64,000 nt of DNA from Chaetoderma sp. LZ-2023a (GCA_034401795.1 CM067371.1:82277306-82341305); one strand, 5' to 3'; positions 32,010 through 44,905 are shown, numbered from the stretch's first letter. The notes: generated by a model from the letters alone, not told the origin. Program-made: numbers and translations.

Positions 32010-33345
32010 CATGTTAGTTCGTTCGTTGGTTCGTTTGTTGTTAGTGGATTTGTTGCTCCGTTCATTAGTTCATTCTTTGCTTCGTTTGTTGGTTCATTCG
32101 TTGGTTCGTTCATTGGTTCATTCAGCTTTTAATCGGTCGTTCTTTCGTAAGTTCATTCGCTGACTCATTCGTTGGTTCATTCGTTGGTTTACTTGTTGGT
32201 TCATTCGTTGGTTGGTTGGTTGGTTGGTTTGTTGGTTGGTTGGTTTGTTGGTTGGTTGGTTGGTTGGTTGGTTGGTTGGTTGGTTGGTTGGTTGGTTGGT
32301 GGGTGGGTGGGTTGGTTGGTTGGTTGGTTGGCTGGTTGGTTGGCTGGTTGGTTGGTTGGTTGGTTGGTTGGTTGGTTGGTTGATTGGTTGGTTGGTTGAT
32401 TGGTTGGTTGACTGGTTAGTTTGTTCGAGCAGCATTCGTTCATTCGTTCATTCATTTATTGAATTGTTGGTTCATTGGTTCGCTCTTTTGTCCATTCATT
32501 CATTCATTCATTCATAATTTCATTTGTTCATTCATTCCTTCAATCAATCATTCAATTAATCGTTCATTCATTTGTGTTTATCCATTCATTCGTAAATTTG
32601 TTAGTTCATTCGTTCATTCATTCGTTCGTTCATGTGTTCGTGCATTCGTTCGTTCGTTCGTTTGTGCATGCGTTCGTCCGTATGTCCATCTGTCCGGCCA
32701 TATGTCTGTCCGTCACCTCGTCCATCAATCAATCCATCTGCCCATCCAAGTATCCGTCTATTCGTCCGTCCACCTGCCTCCCTCCCTCCCTCCATCCATC
32801 CATCCATCTGTCCCTCCATCCATTCGTCAGCCCGCCCGTCCACCCGCCCATTTGTTCATTCGTTCGCTCGCTCGGTCATTTGGTCGTTCGGTCATTTGGT
32901 TGGTCGGTCGGTCATTCGGCCGGTCGCTCATTTGGTCGTTTTGTACGGTCGGTCGTTCATTTGGTTGTTCATTCATTCATTTGGTCGATCGTTCGTTCGC
33001 TCGTTCGTTCATTCGTTCGTTCTTTCGTTCGTTCGTTCGTTCGTTCATTCATTCATTCATGTATTCGTTTGTGCAGTCGTGTGTTCGTTAAATCATTCAT
33101 TCACTCTTCCATCCATCAGTCCATCAATCCATCCATCGGTCCATCCATCAATACATCCATCCATCCCTCCATCCCTCCATCCATCCTTCCATTCATCAAT
33201 CCATCCACGCACCCACCCACCCACAGACCCATTCATTCATTCATTCATTCATTCATTCATTCATTCATTCATTCATCCATTCATTTGTTCCTTCGTTCCT
33301 TCATTTAATTATTTCTTACTCTGTCCGTTCATCTATTCGTTTGTG
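32010..33345. repeat. 1.3-kb composite tetranucleotide array
   Basis: Blocks of TTGG, then TTCA/TTCG, then TCCA/TCCC, then TTCA again. Long open frames on both strands (NQPT-rich, FVHSF-rich) follow from the 4-bp unit and are not genes. Confidence 0.95.
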
Positions 33346-33664
33346 TGTTCGTGTGTATATTTTGTGCTCAAACTAGTACTATGTGTAGTAAGATAACAAC
33401 TTAGTCACGTTTAATAACACTAATAATGCACATTATTTAGTTGGCAAAGGTGGCATTTCTCGTCTTGGCGCAGTGCTTGCCCTGTCAACTGTGTCATGCG
33501 TGTCGGAATCATATGTTAAGTTAATGAAACGGAACTAATAAACACTTAACCAATTTCTGTTCATTACGTTGATTAACCCTTATAGAGTACGATCTACCTG
33601 TATTATTATTATTATCCCTTTAACACTTGGAATGGCGGTGTCTCAGTTTCAATTCACGTAAACA

Positions 33665-33780
33665 GGAAAGATGTTTGATAGTTTGAAACCAATTTCCGTG
33701 GGAGCCGTCGCTGCCTTTGGCAGCCACAGCTCCCAGTCAAATTAGATTCAAAATGGTCACAGAAAATTCCTTGCTAAATC
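33665..33780. repeat. Degenerate family A-like hairpin
   Basis: GGGAGCCGTCGCTGCCTTTGG pairs with GGCAGCCACAGCTCCCAG; the arms extend into AGTTTGAAACCAATTT and its diverged partner. Confidence 0.55.
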
Positions 33781-34304
33781 ATTTGTCATATTTTGGTTTG
33801 AAAGGGTTAAAGGGTTAATATCGAATACTTGTGCAAGTTAAATGTTTGTTTTATAATTGATTATGTCCAATGAATATAGATTACTGATTTATACAACGTT
33901 TATTTTTTCTGAATTTGGTAAGACATGACGCTGATAATAATCAGTGTTGGCAATAATAATTTTAACCCTAATTATTTGTTTACATAGTTGAAGTCCACTC
34001 TATGTATATAAGGTTCTAAACACACAAATTCGTATTCATTTCCAAAATGTATTGCTGTAAGTTGTTGCTGTCTACAACAGCTTTTAGGGGGGAAAATTCC
34101 AGAAATAATTTCAATCTGTCATCTATCGGTGTCCAGGTTCATTGTTCATTAGTATTATAGTTAAATCGCATGTGCATATTTAGTCTATTATTTCTTGCTA
34201 ATTGAATGATATTTTGATACAGGTTATGGTTTAAATTGTTATGTATCTGCATTAAGCAACATTAGATCCTGTGCACTACGGATCTCACCAAAATAGCAAA
34301 ACAG

Positions 34305-34485
34305 CGTCAGGCCCATATGACAATTTGCTATCGACGCGCCCGATTGTAAATGGCGCAGACCCATATGACAATTTGCTATCGACGCGCCCGATTGTAAACG
34401 GCGCAGACCCATATGACAATTTGCTATCGGCACGCCCGTTTGTAATCGGCGCACGGCCCATATGCCAATATAAAAATTGTACCAA
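34305..34485 (+). repeat. Family D left arm, 48-bp tandem units
   Basis: About 3.5 units of CCCATATGACAATTTGCTAT plus CG(A/G)CGCGCCCG(A/T)TTGTAA. The unit is a multiple of three, which produces a 76-codon frame with a 16-residue repeat; not considered a gene. Confidence 0.8.
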
Positions 34486-35024
34486 TAGGAAATGTACATA
34501 GTTGTAAAGAAATCGTTATTTTAATCAGTCTTGTTTTATTGTGTACATAAATAAGTGCTGTTAAATTTTCAAAAGTAATCGCTGACTCTGCAAATGGATA
34601 TTTTCTCATGAGACGATTTAAATTTTCTTTCATAAATGTGAGCATTATTTATAGTGTTTATGAACGTAGTCCATAGGGGAATCCCATCCAATGTTAGTCT
34701 CTTCATTTGATCCTTGCGTTATCAAACCTCTCATTAAGCACATCCTTATGCACACACATCGCGTGAAATCACAAAACAAGCATATACGCGCTCATCCTTT
34801 TTCTGATGTATGCATAATTAGTGACTACCTGTCTGTAGTAATGAGTGAATGAACGAACAGACGGATGGTCGGGCAAACAAATAAATACGCAACAAACACA
34901 TGTACGAATGAACACACGCATAAATACAAGCAGACGTGTCAGAACAACTGAAGAAATCGTTGAAATGATCAGCAAGATGGAATTAATGAATGCATTGATG
35001 CATTGCCTATTGGCGCAAGTTATA

Positions 35025-35215
35025 TATGGGAAGTGCGCCGTTTACAAACAGGTGCGCCGATAACCACTTATTAAATGGGGCTGCAACGTTTAGCAATGGG
35101 TGCGCCGATTACCAATTGTCAAATGGGCCTGCGTCGTTTACAAACGGGTGCGCCGATGACAAATTGGTATATGGGCCAGTACCGTTTACAAACAGGCCAA
35201 ATTGGTAATTGGGTC
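35025..35215 (-). repeat. Family D right arm, inverted relative to left arm
   Basis: Four diverged units, reverse complement of 34,305-34,485, separated from it by about 540 bp without a gene. A (TA)n tract follows at 35,231-35,255. Confidence 0.75.
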
Positions 35216-35670
35216 GCTACATATGCTAGCTATATATATATATATATATATATATTGTTTGACCAAATTGTTTCTTCTTTAATTCTAGAACTATAACGTA
35301 TTAACATTATGGAATGAAATGAAATGAAATTAAAATTTATTGGTACGGAACGAAATTACACGTTTTGGCCATACAATGAACTACAGTAATACAAAGAAAA
35401 TTGGTATAATACAACAGTTTAAATAGAATTTATAAACAATGTGTAATTCAAACAACAAAATACCTAATATGTACAGTCAACCCCACGCGAGAGACGACGT
35501 GGCGCTAGGAACAAAAGGATGGCTTTTGTCCAAGGCAGATGGTTAGGATAACACCTGTCTAAAGGACCCAGGAGTCACATACTATAGCGTGCCACTTGTA
35601 TGAAACACCTCTGAATGAAACATATATAATTTACGCTGTATCTAAAGATGCAAATTAAGCCATTTGGACT

Positions 35671-36103
35671 AATTAACCTTTCCAGTTTATTCAGCCACCA
35701 TATGACGTCATAATTAAGTACACGATGTGTAGGAAGACGTTATAATCAATGACGTCATAAATGATGTAGATAAGTCCGTCAAGAACGTATAATTCACCTT
35801 TCTAGAGTATCCATCCATCAATCTGACGTCATATGACGTCATAATCAACTAAGCAGCGTGTAGGATGACGTCATAATCATTACGTCATAAATTACTCTAT
35901 TTGACCCGCCTTCAACTCTTAATAGTCCGACACGGTGTACGAATTGTATGTCTCTACTATTTAATAAACACGCTGTTGAATATTTTGAAACTAATTTGGC
36001 TTGACGCTGTTGCTGCCATAGGCAGCAACAGCGCCCAATCAAATTAGTTCCGAAATATTCAATAGCTTACCTGCATAGTCTTCTGGAAATCGATAGTCAG
36101 GGC
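35671..36103 (-). mobile_element. Family A element with a second element end inserted
   Basis: A first end at 35,671 runs 120 bp and is interrupted at AACGTATAATT by a second full end (AATTCACCTTTCTAGAG at 35,791). The remainder with an intact hairpin follows, and the far end is cut off by the family C element. Confidence 0.75.
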
Positions 36104-36620
36104 AAACAGCGTTACTTTACTATGGGAATCAGATACAGTGCACTTTAGGCAGTCAATATGAAAACCTATGTTCATAATATTTTTGAAGTCATACATCATT
36201 GGAAAGCTAAGCCAATTCTCTACACATTTCTGTATTAGTTTTTATAGTTTTATAAAATTTAATACAGTTGATTGCAATTTTAAAATATCCCCTATTGTCC
36301 ACTTGATTTAATGAACTAAGTCGAATGGTGTATTTTATATAGGCAAATAACTCAGCGACAACTTTACAAAAAAATAAAAAATAATGCATTACTGTTTCGG
36401 CAATTGAATGCGCTTTCCAATGATATATGATTTAAATAATATAATGATTTTAGTTAAGCCATAGGAACGGTTTAGATTGCAGTGTATTTTAGTGCAAAAG
36501 TAACGCAACGCGGGATAGCTGCTTGTTGGCGGCGGTACCAGTCAGCAGTTTTGCTCTGAGAGTTGATTTGGGGGAATCCAGGCGTAATGACGTCAATGTG
36601 GGAAAGGTGTATTTTACGGA
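36103..36620 (+). mobile_element. Family C inverted-repeat element, copy 1
   Basis: About 0.5 kb, reverse-complementary to 55,790-56,320. Internally, CATACATCATTGGAAAGC near the left faces GCTTTCCAATGATATATG near the right, giving arms of about 100 bp. Confidence 0.75.
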
Positions 36621-36885
36621 TTGTTTGTCTTTACTATTTAATAAACATTTTGCTGAATATTATGAAATTTTATAAATTAGCAATTAAATTACCGGTACTT
36701 TCAAAATATTCAACAGAATGTGTATTAAATTGTACATGCATCAAAGACATACAGCTCGTACACTTGATGGCCTGTTCAATGTTCATCACGGGGCTAGGTA
36801 TGCACCATGCATTGGGACTACAGCCTGTGGGACGTAATGTCATGTACTTCATTATGACGTCCGATACTTGAGTGACGGATCTCCT
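36620..36885. mobile_element. Family A element with mirrored 3' halves
   Basis: The left part is the reverse complement of the 3' half (GTCTTTACTATTTAATAAACAT) and the right part is the same half in plus orientation, so the 5' half is absent. Confidence 0.55.
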
Positions 36886-37805
36886 TTGGTTATTGACACG
36901 CCCGTTGACCAACAGGGCAGAAACATTAGCCACATCTATAGCTTATATGAGTTATAGTGGCACGCGACTAGACTCGCACCTTTACCGAAAGGATTTATGA
37001 CGGTTATCTATCATTACGAATGTATGAAAACATATAATGAGCAGATTACCGCAATCCGTTGTATTTGACGGTAAGAGTTGATAGATAGGTAGATAGATAT
37101 AGATAGCCACCAGAATCGATTAATAACCTGATACCTGGTCCCGTTAATCTCCTTATAGCGTCATAATAAGACAGATAACTAACCAATTTAATTGCAGACA
37201 ATTTTTGTATCATACAGTCTATATCGAACACGTTGTGAAATATTCCGAGGATAATCTGACCGAAAGCTTTTTTAACCCTTGGCGACAACAACTTTCAGTC
37301 AATTAATTTTCCAAAATATCCAAAAAAGTGTCGTATTTTAGCTACATTCAAACATTTTAGGAAGATAGTCATCGTCAAACCACACGACACCTGGTAATTT
37401 AACAGAAGAGAATGATCCCCGAGCTACTCATATACATCACATAAAACACAGATGATTTCCCTGATAACAAACTTTAAGACATACATAGCAATCATAATTT
37501 ATCATACATAGGCCTATATGTTTTATGTTCACCTGAGGTCCAAAGCGAGCGAGGTGGTGTTGACGGACGTCCATGAGCCTAGGCTACAGAGGAGTATATA
37601 GCCTTCATGTATGTTTTATTAAGATAGTTTATTTGCGGTGACCGCAGTTATTTCGGCTGTCATTTCGAGGTCCCGTAGAGTTATCGAGATAAGGCCATAT
37701 TAGACGGTGAAATTAGGCTTACCAAATGTCATACGCCAGATGTAAGATGAATTCACGTAACGCAACATCAGACGGATGTGATGCACATGTTTGTTGGAAT
37801 TGATG
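36886..37805. other. No gene; one degenerate hairpin
   Basis: Decayed family A arms at about 37,225-37,325 and a short GATA-type repeat at 37,078-37,106. Confidence 0.35.
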
Positions 37806-37807
37806 AA

Positions 37808-38125
37808 TCCACCTTAACTGCGCCCCGCCCATCTCTATATAAGCTCCGCCTATGCTTTAAGCGTGGATCGACTTATATAGCGTACTTTGAATCCTGAATT
37901 CATAGAAACCCAACTTAATGGTCACTATACAGCTATGGCAGCAACAACGCCCAGTCAAATCAGTTTCAAAATATTCAGCAGAATTTTTCTTAAACGGCAA
38001 AGACATAAAATTCGTGCAACTAGCCGACTATTCAAGGTTCATGACGGCATTCATTACGTATTTTAATTGTGACGTCAGCCTACATATGACGTAATATACT
38101 TGACTGACAGATCGGATCCATCAAT
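37808..38125 (+). mobile_element. Family A element, GGATCC-end subfamily, left arm deleted
   Basis: GCCCCGCCCATCTCTATATAAGC to CAGATCGGATCCATC. Confidence 0.65.
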
Positions 38126-39564
38126 GGTGTTGGTGAAGAAAGCAGTTGTTCCGATCAATGTATCAGAGTGTACAAGGTGCATGAAATGTATAGATTCAGC
38201 CTAAATTTGTTTAAATGGCAATGAAAAACTCAAATAAAAACATCGAATGTGCATCAAAGAAACGCAGAAAAGAGATAATTTTTGCAAAGCATTTAATGCT
38301 CTTGCATGAAGAATGTCACCTTAGTGTACACCAGCTTTGGACAATAAATAGTCACATTAAGTAATGGTTTGACAACCTAAGGATCTGATACATATAGTGA
38401 TTGTTATTAAAACAATTGTCTGATGTATTGACATTTCTTTGGAAATTGGGGACTTTTAGAACATGTCGGCAATCGCCATACGATGTCAAGCAACCTGTTA
38501 AAGGGAACACGCAAGCAAAGAATGGTCGCGGCACGCCAAATGATGCATCTGTATTTTATTAAATAAAATAACATATTATTTGCATATTTTCGAATTCCTT
38601 AATAGGAAATTTCGCTAGGGAAAGTGATTTTCTTCAATTTCTTATGAGAATCACTTTGTAATGTGAATTACTGTTGTGGTATGACGTCATCGCGTGAATA
38701 GTACTTTGTAGTTGATGATTGATCGCTCACGACACCTCATTCAGACATCACCATATTAATGAGAGGCAAGAGAAACACTAGTCTGTTAAACTAGAACTTG
38801 AATCGGAGCGAGGTCCCGCTTCGTAACTGTATAAGAAGCTAATTTCTTCTAATCCGAAAACACGCCTGGCGCAATCTGAATCCATGTGGCTGACTGGTCG
38901 TGCGATGACGTCATACTGTGAATTTTATGGCGTGTCAAAGTTCAAACAAAGCCTAAATTACAACAATGATAGAGTTTGTGAAAATCTGTCGACTTCTTTT
39001 TAATTTATAAAATTGTATAACCAGTGTAAATCCGTGTATTTATTATCCATTTAACACCTGAAATTAGAGTTTCTCAATTGCAAGCCTATACAAGGAGGTT
39101 GTTGACTATTTTAAAAACTAATTTAACTGCGAGATGCTGCTGCCATAGGCAGTAAATCGAATTAGAACTCAGTCCTGCCAACTTGAGCAATCTGGTTAAG
39201 AAGTTGCCCTGGGACCAGTAGTACTAGACGCTTAATCGCATACGTCCCTCATGGAATCAGCCAGGTATGCATCTATTTCATGTCTATTTTGGAGACAATT
39301 GCTGATAGCAATCAACATAGCAATGGTTCCGTGTAGGGGTGTTGGGAAACACAGTGAAGAAAACACATTCGACAAAATTACAATCCAAGTGGACTTGAAA
39401 ATCAATGATGAGGGGAACCAAGACGTTTGAATATATCACATAATGCTGCACCATATGATGTGTATGCGCTTGATCTTTATTAACACAAGACGTGTTACAT
39501 CAACCCACCCTACAGCCGACCGTCACGTGTCGGCAAATGACTGTATTCAGCCATACGCCAAAAA
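38126..39564. other. No gene seen
   Basis: AT-rich, with two isolated TGACGTCAT sites (about 38,680 and 38,905) and a decayed hairpin at 39,085-39,165. Confidence 0.35.
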
Positions 39565-40301
39565 TGAATTTTCCAGTTTATCCATCCATCATATGACGTC
39601 ATAATCAACTATGTGACGTGTAGGATGACGTCATAATCAATGACGTCACGAATGACGTAGATAAGTACGTCACCAACGTTTAATGGGCCTTTCCAGTTTT
39701 AGATATGCCCCGCAGATCTCTAGCTAAGCTCCACCCACACCTCGCTCGTGTTGCATCGATCGATCCCTGAACTCCCTGACTATCAATTTCCAGAAAACTA
39801 TACCAGGTAAGCTGTTAAATATTTTGAAACTAATTTCACTGGGCGCTGCGGCTGCCTATGGAAGCGACACCGCCCAGTCAAATTATTTCAAAATATACAA
39901 TAGCATCTTTAATAAATAGTAAAGGCATACAATTCGTAGAACGTGTCGGACTATTAAGCGTTAAAGACAGACTAAATCGAGTCATTCATGCAATATTTGA
40001 CTATGACGACACCATACACGTCACGTAGTTGATTATGACGTTATATGATGGATGGATAAATTGGAGAGTTCCATTGAAGACGGACTGTGCGTTGTTTGTA
40101 CGAATTGTATGGCTTTACTATTTAATAAACATGCTATAGGCAGCCGCGAACAGCGACCACCCAAATTAGTTTCAAAATATTCACCAGCTTACCTGTATAA
40201 TTTTCAGGAAATTGATAGCCATGCAGTTCAGGGATCGATAGATCCCAAGTCTGGATGGAGATTAGCTAAAAATGGGCGGGACATAGCTTGAAAGGTCGAT
40301 T
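39565..40301 (-). mobile_element. Family A outer element split by a nested copy
   Basis: Outer parts are 39,565-39,681 and 40,076-40,301. Sequence that is contiguous in other copies (AACGTTTAA then GAAGACGGACTNTGCGTTG) is interrupted by the inner element. Confidence 0.85.
39682..40075 (+). mobile_element. Family A inner element, nested, full length
   Basis: AATGGGCCTTTCC to GAGAGTTCCATT, opposite in orientation to its host copy. Most CRE-like sites are mutated, but the hairpin is kept. Confidence 0.85.
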
Positions 40302-40900
40302 ACAACGTGAGGTAAGGTAGCGTTAATCCCGCGCCACACCAATACGACGATGCTCGATCCGACACAACTCAACGGCGGCCAGGTGAAACCGTACATCGTC
40401 GTAGTTGGTCGTTCGTTTCCAACTTCATCGGCCCACACCGCCACGACTTGAGACGACAGTTGTTGGAAAATCAATGCTGGAAACTACTTTGCTGAATAAA
40501 CATCACATAAAGGTATCACTCTTTGTGTAGAATTGTAGGAAGTACTATATTAGGCCTATATAATGCTAGGGAACCAGGCTAAACATTTTTATAATCATTT
40601 GAGCTAAAGTTGTTGATGCCTACGCCAGCACCAATGTTCACTGTTGTCTCATTATTATTTTTTCAAACAATCACAAGTGAGTTTCACCAAATATTTTGAG
40701 AACGCTTTGACCGGAATTTGTTGCTGATTATATATTGATTTATTGATTCCACATTAGGCCATAGGCCCTTGAGTGTACAGAGTATAAACCTACAATGACG
40801 GTCAGCTATTATATACGTTCATAAACAATAAATTAATAAATGCATTGATAATCCCTAAAGTCGAAATATGTACACTATACAATAGATTATGCCTGATTAT
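40302..40900. other. No gene seen
   Basis: Nothing recognisable. Confidence 0.35.
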
Positions 40901-41218
40901 CGATTTCCAGAAAGCTATACAGATGAGCTGTTGGGTATCTTGAGGCTAAGTTGACTGGGCGCCGGTGCTGCCTAAGGTAAGCAACAGCGCCCAGTCAAAC
41001 CAGCCTCAAATCATCCAACAGCATGTCTATTAAATAGCAAAGAATTACAAAGACATACAATTTTTACAACGTGTCAGACTCTTTGAGATTTGATGACTGT
41101 CTATATGGAACCCTTTGTGACGTAATGATTGTGACGTCATCACACACGCGCGGAACTGATTATGACGTCATACTAGGTCAGATGATGAATGGATACTTTG
41201 GAAAGGTGAATTCGTACG
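40900..41218 (+). mobile_element. Family A element, 5' truncated
   Basis: Starts in ATTTCCAGAAAGCTATACAG and ends in GGAAAGGTGAATTC; the hairpin is intact but diverged. Confidence 0.75.
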
Positions 41219-41330
41219 TGTCAGACTATTAATCGTTTAAGACTGACTATATCGAGGCATTCATGGCGTCATGATTGTGACGTCATCTTACAGATCACGT
41301 AGTTGATTATTATAGCATGCGAGGCACGTG
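41219..41330 (+). mobile_element. Family A 3'-tail fragment in tandem
   Basis: GTACGTGTCAGACTATTAATCG through TGATTAT repeats the tail region immediately after the previous copy. Confidence 0.6.
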
Positions 41331-42172
41331 ACTTGAGGCTGTTCTCTGGTTGGCTAATAAAGGTCTCTCGTCTCTTTCTATTCCTATCCATCGTTGAGTT
41401 TCAATGAATAGTTGGTGATTTAAAGTTATATGTGGCATAGTGCAATGGCTTCCTTATATGGCAATGCTGTTAAATATGGCTCAAATTGAACAGTTTTCTA
41501 CAGTTTTGCATGAAACGTTAACCTAGTTGATGTCTGTATTTCATTTTTTTCAGTTGTTTTCGAATGAAGTACGCAAGGCTTTCTTTGTCTGCTTCATTGC
41601 CTTTTTATAGTTTCCACATCTAAGATACGCATATTTACATTTGTCATTAAGATATTTTCTATATATTCCAGCCATTTTATCTTTTAATCATGTTGTTTTG
41701 TGTAGTCTAAAGCAATGAAGTATAACATAGATAATAATTGGCTATACCCTGAGTTCATAATGTCAATCCATCTTATTGCACTTCAATAAATTATCAGATG
41801 TTTCCGAATGGAAGGCGGATTTGTTACAAATGAAGGCTCATCGGATATGTTCGGCAAAGCCATTCATATCATGGCAAGACCGATAGCGACACTGATGTAA
41901 AGGCTGCCGTCCTCAGCTCACAAGATCGCCATTGAGTCCCACACACGGCAGAAAAATATGATTGGTAATCTAGTCCCCCGCATGGTAAATAATGCAACCT
42001 TTTCCGATCAATGATGGTTCGACGATGGCATTGGTTGAAGTGGGAAAGCGGAAATACAAGCAAGCATCCAATATATGTATGCTTTAGAATTCGTCATAAT
42101 ATCCCATGCCCTAGCAGGATGTTGAGGGTAGCATGGCCTGTCCAATGCTGATTTCTAATCTACAGTCTCAAT
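41331..42172. other. No gene seen
   Basis: A 64-codon minus-strand frame at 41,869-42,063 is unsupported. Confidence 0.35.
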
Positions 42173-42175
42173 AGA

Positions 42176-42498
42176 TGAATCCAGTTTTAGCTATGCCCCG
42201 TCCAACTCTAGCTAAGCTCCACACACGCGTTGTCCATCTTGGGATCGATCGATCCCTGCACTTCCTTAATCTCAATTTCAATCATAGGCAACAACACCAC
42301 CCAGTCAAATTAATTTCAAAATATTCAACAGAATGTTTAATAAGTAGTAAAGACATACAATTCATACACCTTGACGGACTATTACGCGTTTATGACGGAC
42401 TTAATTACGCCATTAATGATGTAATTGAGTATGACGTCAGTCTCCATGTGCCGTAGTTGATTATGACATCATACGATTGATTGCTAAACTGGATTCGT
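42176..42498 (+). mobile_element. Family A element with left arm deleted
   Basis: TGAATCCAGTTTTAGC to AACTGGATTCGTC; GATCGATCGATCCC is followed directly by the right arm. Confidence 0.75.
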
Positions 42499-42584
42499 CA
42501 GACCTGCTCGAGAAGCCACCTGTATTTAGAGTCATAATATAGTAGCTCTCTAAGACAGCAGGTTGTAGATTACATCTCAGAAAT

Positions 42585-42880
42585 GACTTAAAACGTACTG
42601 TTGAATATCTTGAACATAATCGGATTGAAAGACATAGCTGCCTTCCAATCTAATTATGTTCATAAGTTTGTGAGCGAGTGGTAACAAAGTTGGAGACAGC
42701 TTGTGACTCAATCCCTATTGTCCTTTGAAAAATAAAAAGATGTTTAAATTAAACAATTGTGTTCAAAATTCTCAACAGATTATTTCTTACATCGTGTTCA
42801 GATTGTCCTCATTAACATGTTTCTTGTTTCTTTGGAAACGTGTTATCTTATTTCTTAGCAGTGCTATAATATCATACGTC
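42585..42880 (+). repeat. Family E repeat, copy 1
   Basis: ACGTACTGTTGAATATCTTGAACATAATCGGATTG pairs with CAATCTAATTATGTTCA. It matches 46,355-46,510, with about 100 bp of additional sequence inserted after the hairpin. Confidence 0.55.
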
Positions 42881-44105
42881 TTAAGGGACCGCCATGGTGT
42901 GGTCACTGAAGGCATATCTTTTGGTTAGTGACCTTTATTACAGAATAACTAATATTCGTCAAGGTGGGTATTACATAATAAAGAATGTAATGCATTGACA
43001 CTTGTATGACATCACAAACTATCTCTTGAGGCGACAAAATGGTGGCGATCACTGTTCAACATTTACGCAATATTACAAAGCAGATAATTGTGATACAGAA
43101 ACCGGACTGTGACAGGATATGAATGATATGGAATATATAAACCATAATCTATCGGTGCAATACAACATTTGAGATGAGATTAGCATCCCTTTAAGAACTA
43201 GCTTTAATAGTGACTCTTTCTTTGTACTACATAGTACATAAGGTGGTCTTTTTAGACAAGTTTAAATGTTTTATGAAATTGTTTCAAATTTAAATTGTGT
43301 CGTTTAACCTATGACTGGAAGGTTATGAACGCCAGCGTGTCATTGTCTGACCTACACGCATTGGGCGTTAGGTTAGCTCGTTGTTTGTCAAATGTATATC
43401 TGACGGATACTTTATTGGCAATTTACAAGCTGTGAAAGCTCGGGTGCCATAGGAAATGAGGTCTGAGTTCTTAATATAGTAGTTATTTAAGCCGGCTCGC
43501 ATAAGACCTTAAGACCTTCTTTAAAACACACCACCATTTGGACCCAAAAGCAGGTGTTCGCTATATAAATGTTTTACTGATTTGCGACGTGAGAAAGACT
43601 CACATTTCGTTTCCCTTTTACATTTTCACATAGTGCTAGAATAGGGCTACACCCGCGGGCAGCACCCGTCAACTGTTACGCCCGCCAACTACTCTGTCAG
43701 CGCAGCCAGCTAAGCATTTGTTTTTCCACAAATATTGCCCCGAGCCTACCTGACATAAAAGAAAATTACAATTTGCCATAAAAACCAATTTTGAAAGCAC
43801 ATTAATGTAATTGACGTCACGGTTAGCGTATGTTGACCACGTCGTCCGGCTAAGTCGTGGGGCAGGAAAGTGGGATGGGGTGGAGGTCGTTGCAATACAA
43901 GCATTGACCCGAAGGCCGTGTCAGCAGTTAAATATATCACATGCATACGCTCCCACCACACCCAACACCCTAACAGTTACGCTAACCATTGAGCACGGGT
44001 TAGTATGTGCGAATGAAATGTTAAACGTTACATGTAACCTTAAAATTATAATTCTCTGTAATTCAAGATTCAAAACATTTGACCATTTATTCATGGTTTA
44101 AAACA
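42881..44105. other. No gene seen
   Basis: Plain AT-rich DNA with a slightly GC-richer patch at 43,850-43,990. Confidence 0.35.
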
Positions 44106-44494
44106 ATGGGCCGTTCCAATTTTAGTCATGCCCCGCCCATCTCAACCTAAGCTTCACCCACACCACGTCGGTGTTGTGATCGATCGATCTCTGAACTCCC
44201 TGACTATCAATTTCCAGAAAACTATACATATAAGCTGTTGAATATTTTGAAACTAATTTGTCTGGGTGTTGTTGCAACAGCGCCCAGACAAAATATTTCC
44301 AAAATATTCGACAAAATGTTTATTAAATATTAAGGACATATAATTCGTACAACATGTCAATCTATTAAGCGTTAAAGACGGACTATATCGAATCATTCAT
44401 GACGTAATGATTATGACGTCATCATACACGCCACTTAGTTAATTATGACGCAATATGACGTTAGGTGATCGATGGATAAACTCGAAAGGTGAAT
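44106..44494 (+). mobile_element. Family A element, full length
   Basis: AATGGGCCGTTCC to CGAAAGGTGAAT; the loop is shortened to GTTGTTGCAACAGC. Confidence 0.85.
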
Positions 44495-44905
44495 TCTATA
44501 TTACAATACGTAGGCCTGACACATAATAACATTATAACGCATTACCTTTAAACGGTCCTCATTGGCTATTGAGGACCACGTGACATTCTGAAGTAACCAA
44601 AAGCCACGTTGTTACTTGAAATATTAGGCGTTGCATATATGATTTATTGCTATATGTATCTGGAATTTTACTGACTAACTTCTGCAATACTATAACAATT
44701 GAAAAGAGCAGTCAGTTTATTGAACATGCGACCAGACACACGTGTAACGTGCTAAAGAGAACGCATAATTTCGCGCGTATAATGTGTCAATAAAACAATT
44801 CATGTATCCCCCCAGCACAATTATGATAAATTTTCTATAACAAAATGTTTAATTTATCCGAAATCGTAGCTACAAAATGCCGAAGGGGCTTGTAGACCAT
44901 TTGTC

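Noticed and set aside
32118-33396. Long open frames on both strands (Asn-Gln-Pro-Thr-rich, Val-His-Ser-Phe-rich)
   Set aside because: They arise from 4-bp units read in every frame; no start context, domain or non-repetitive part.
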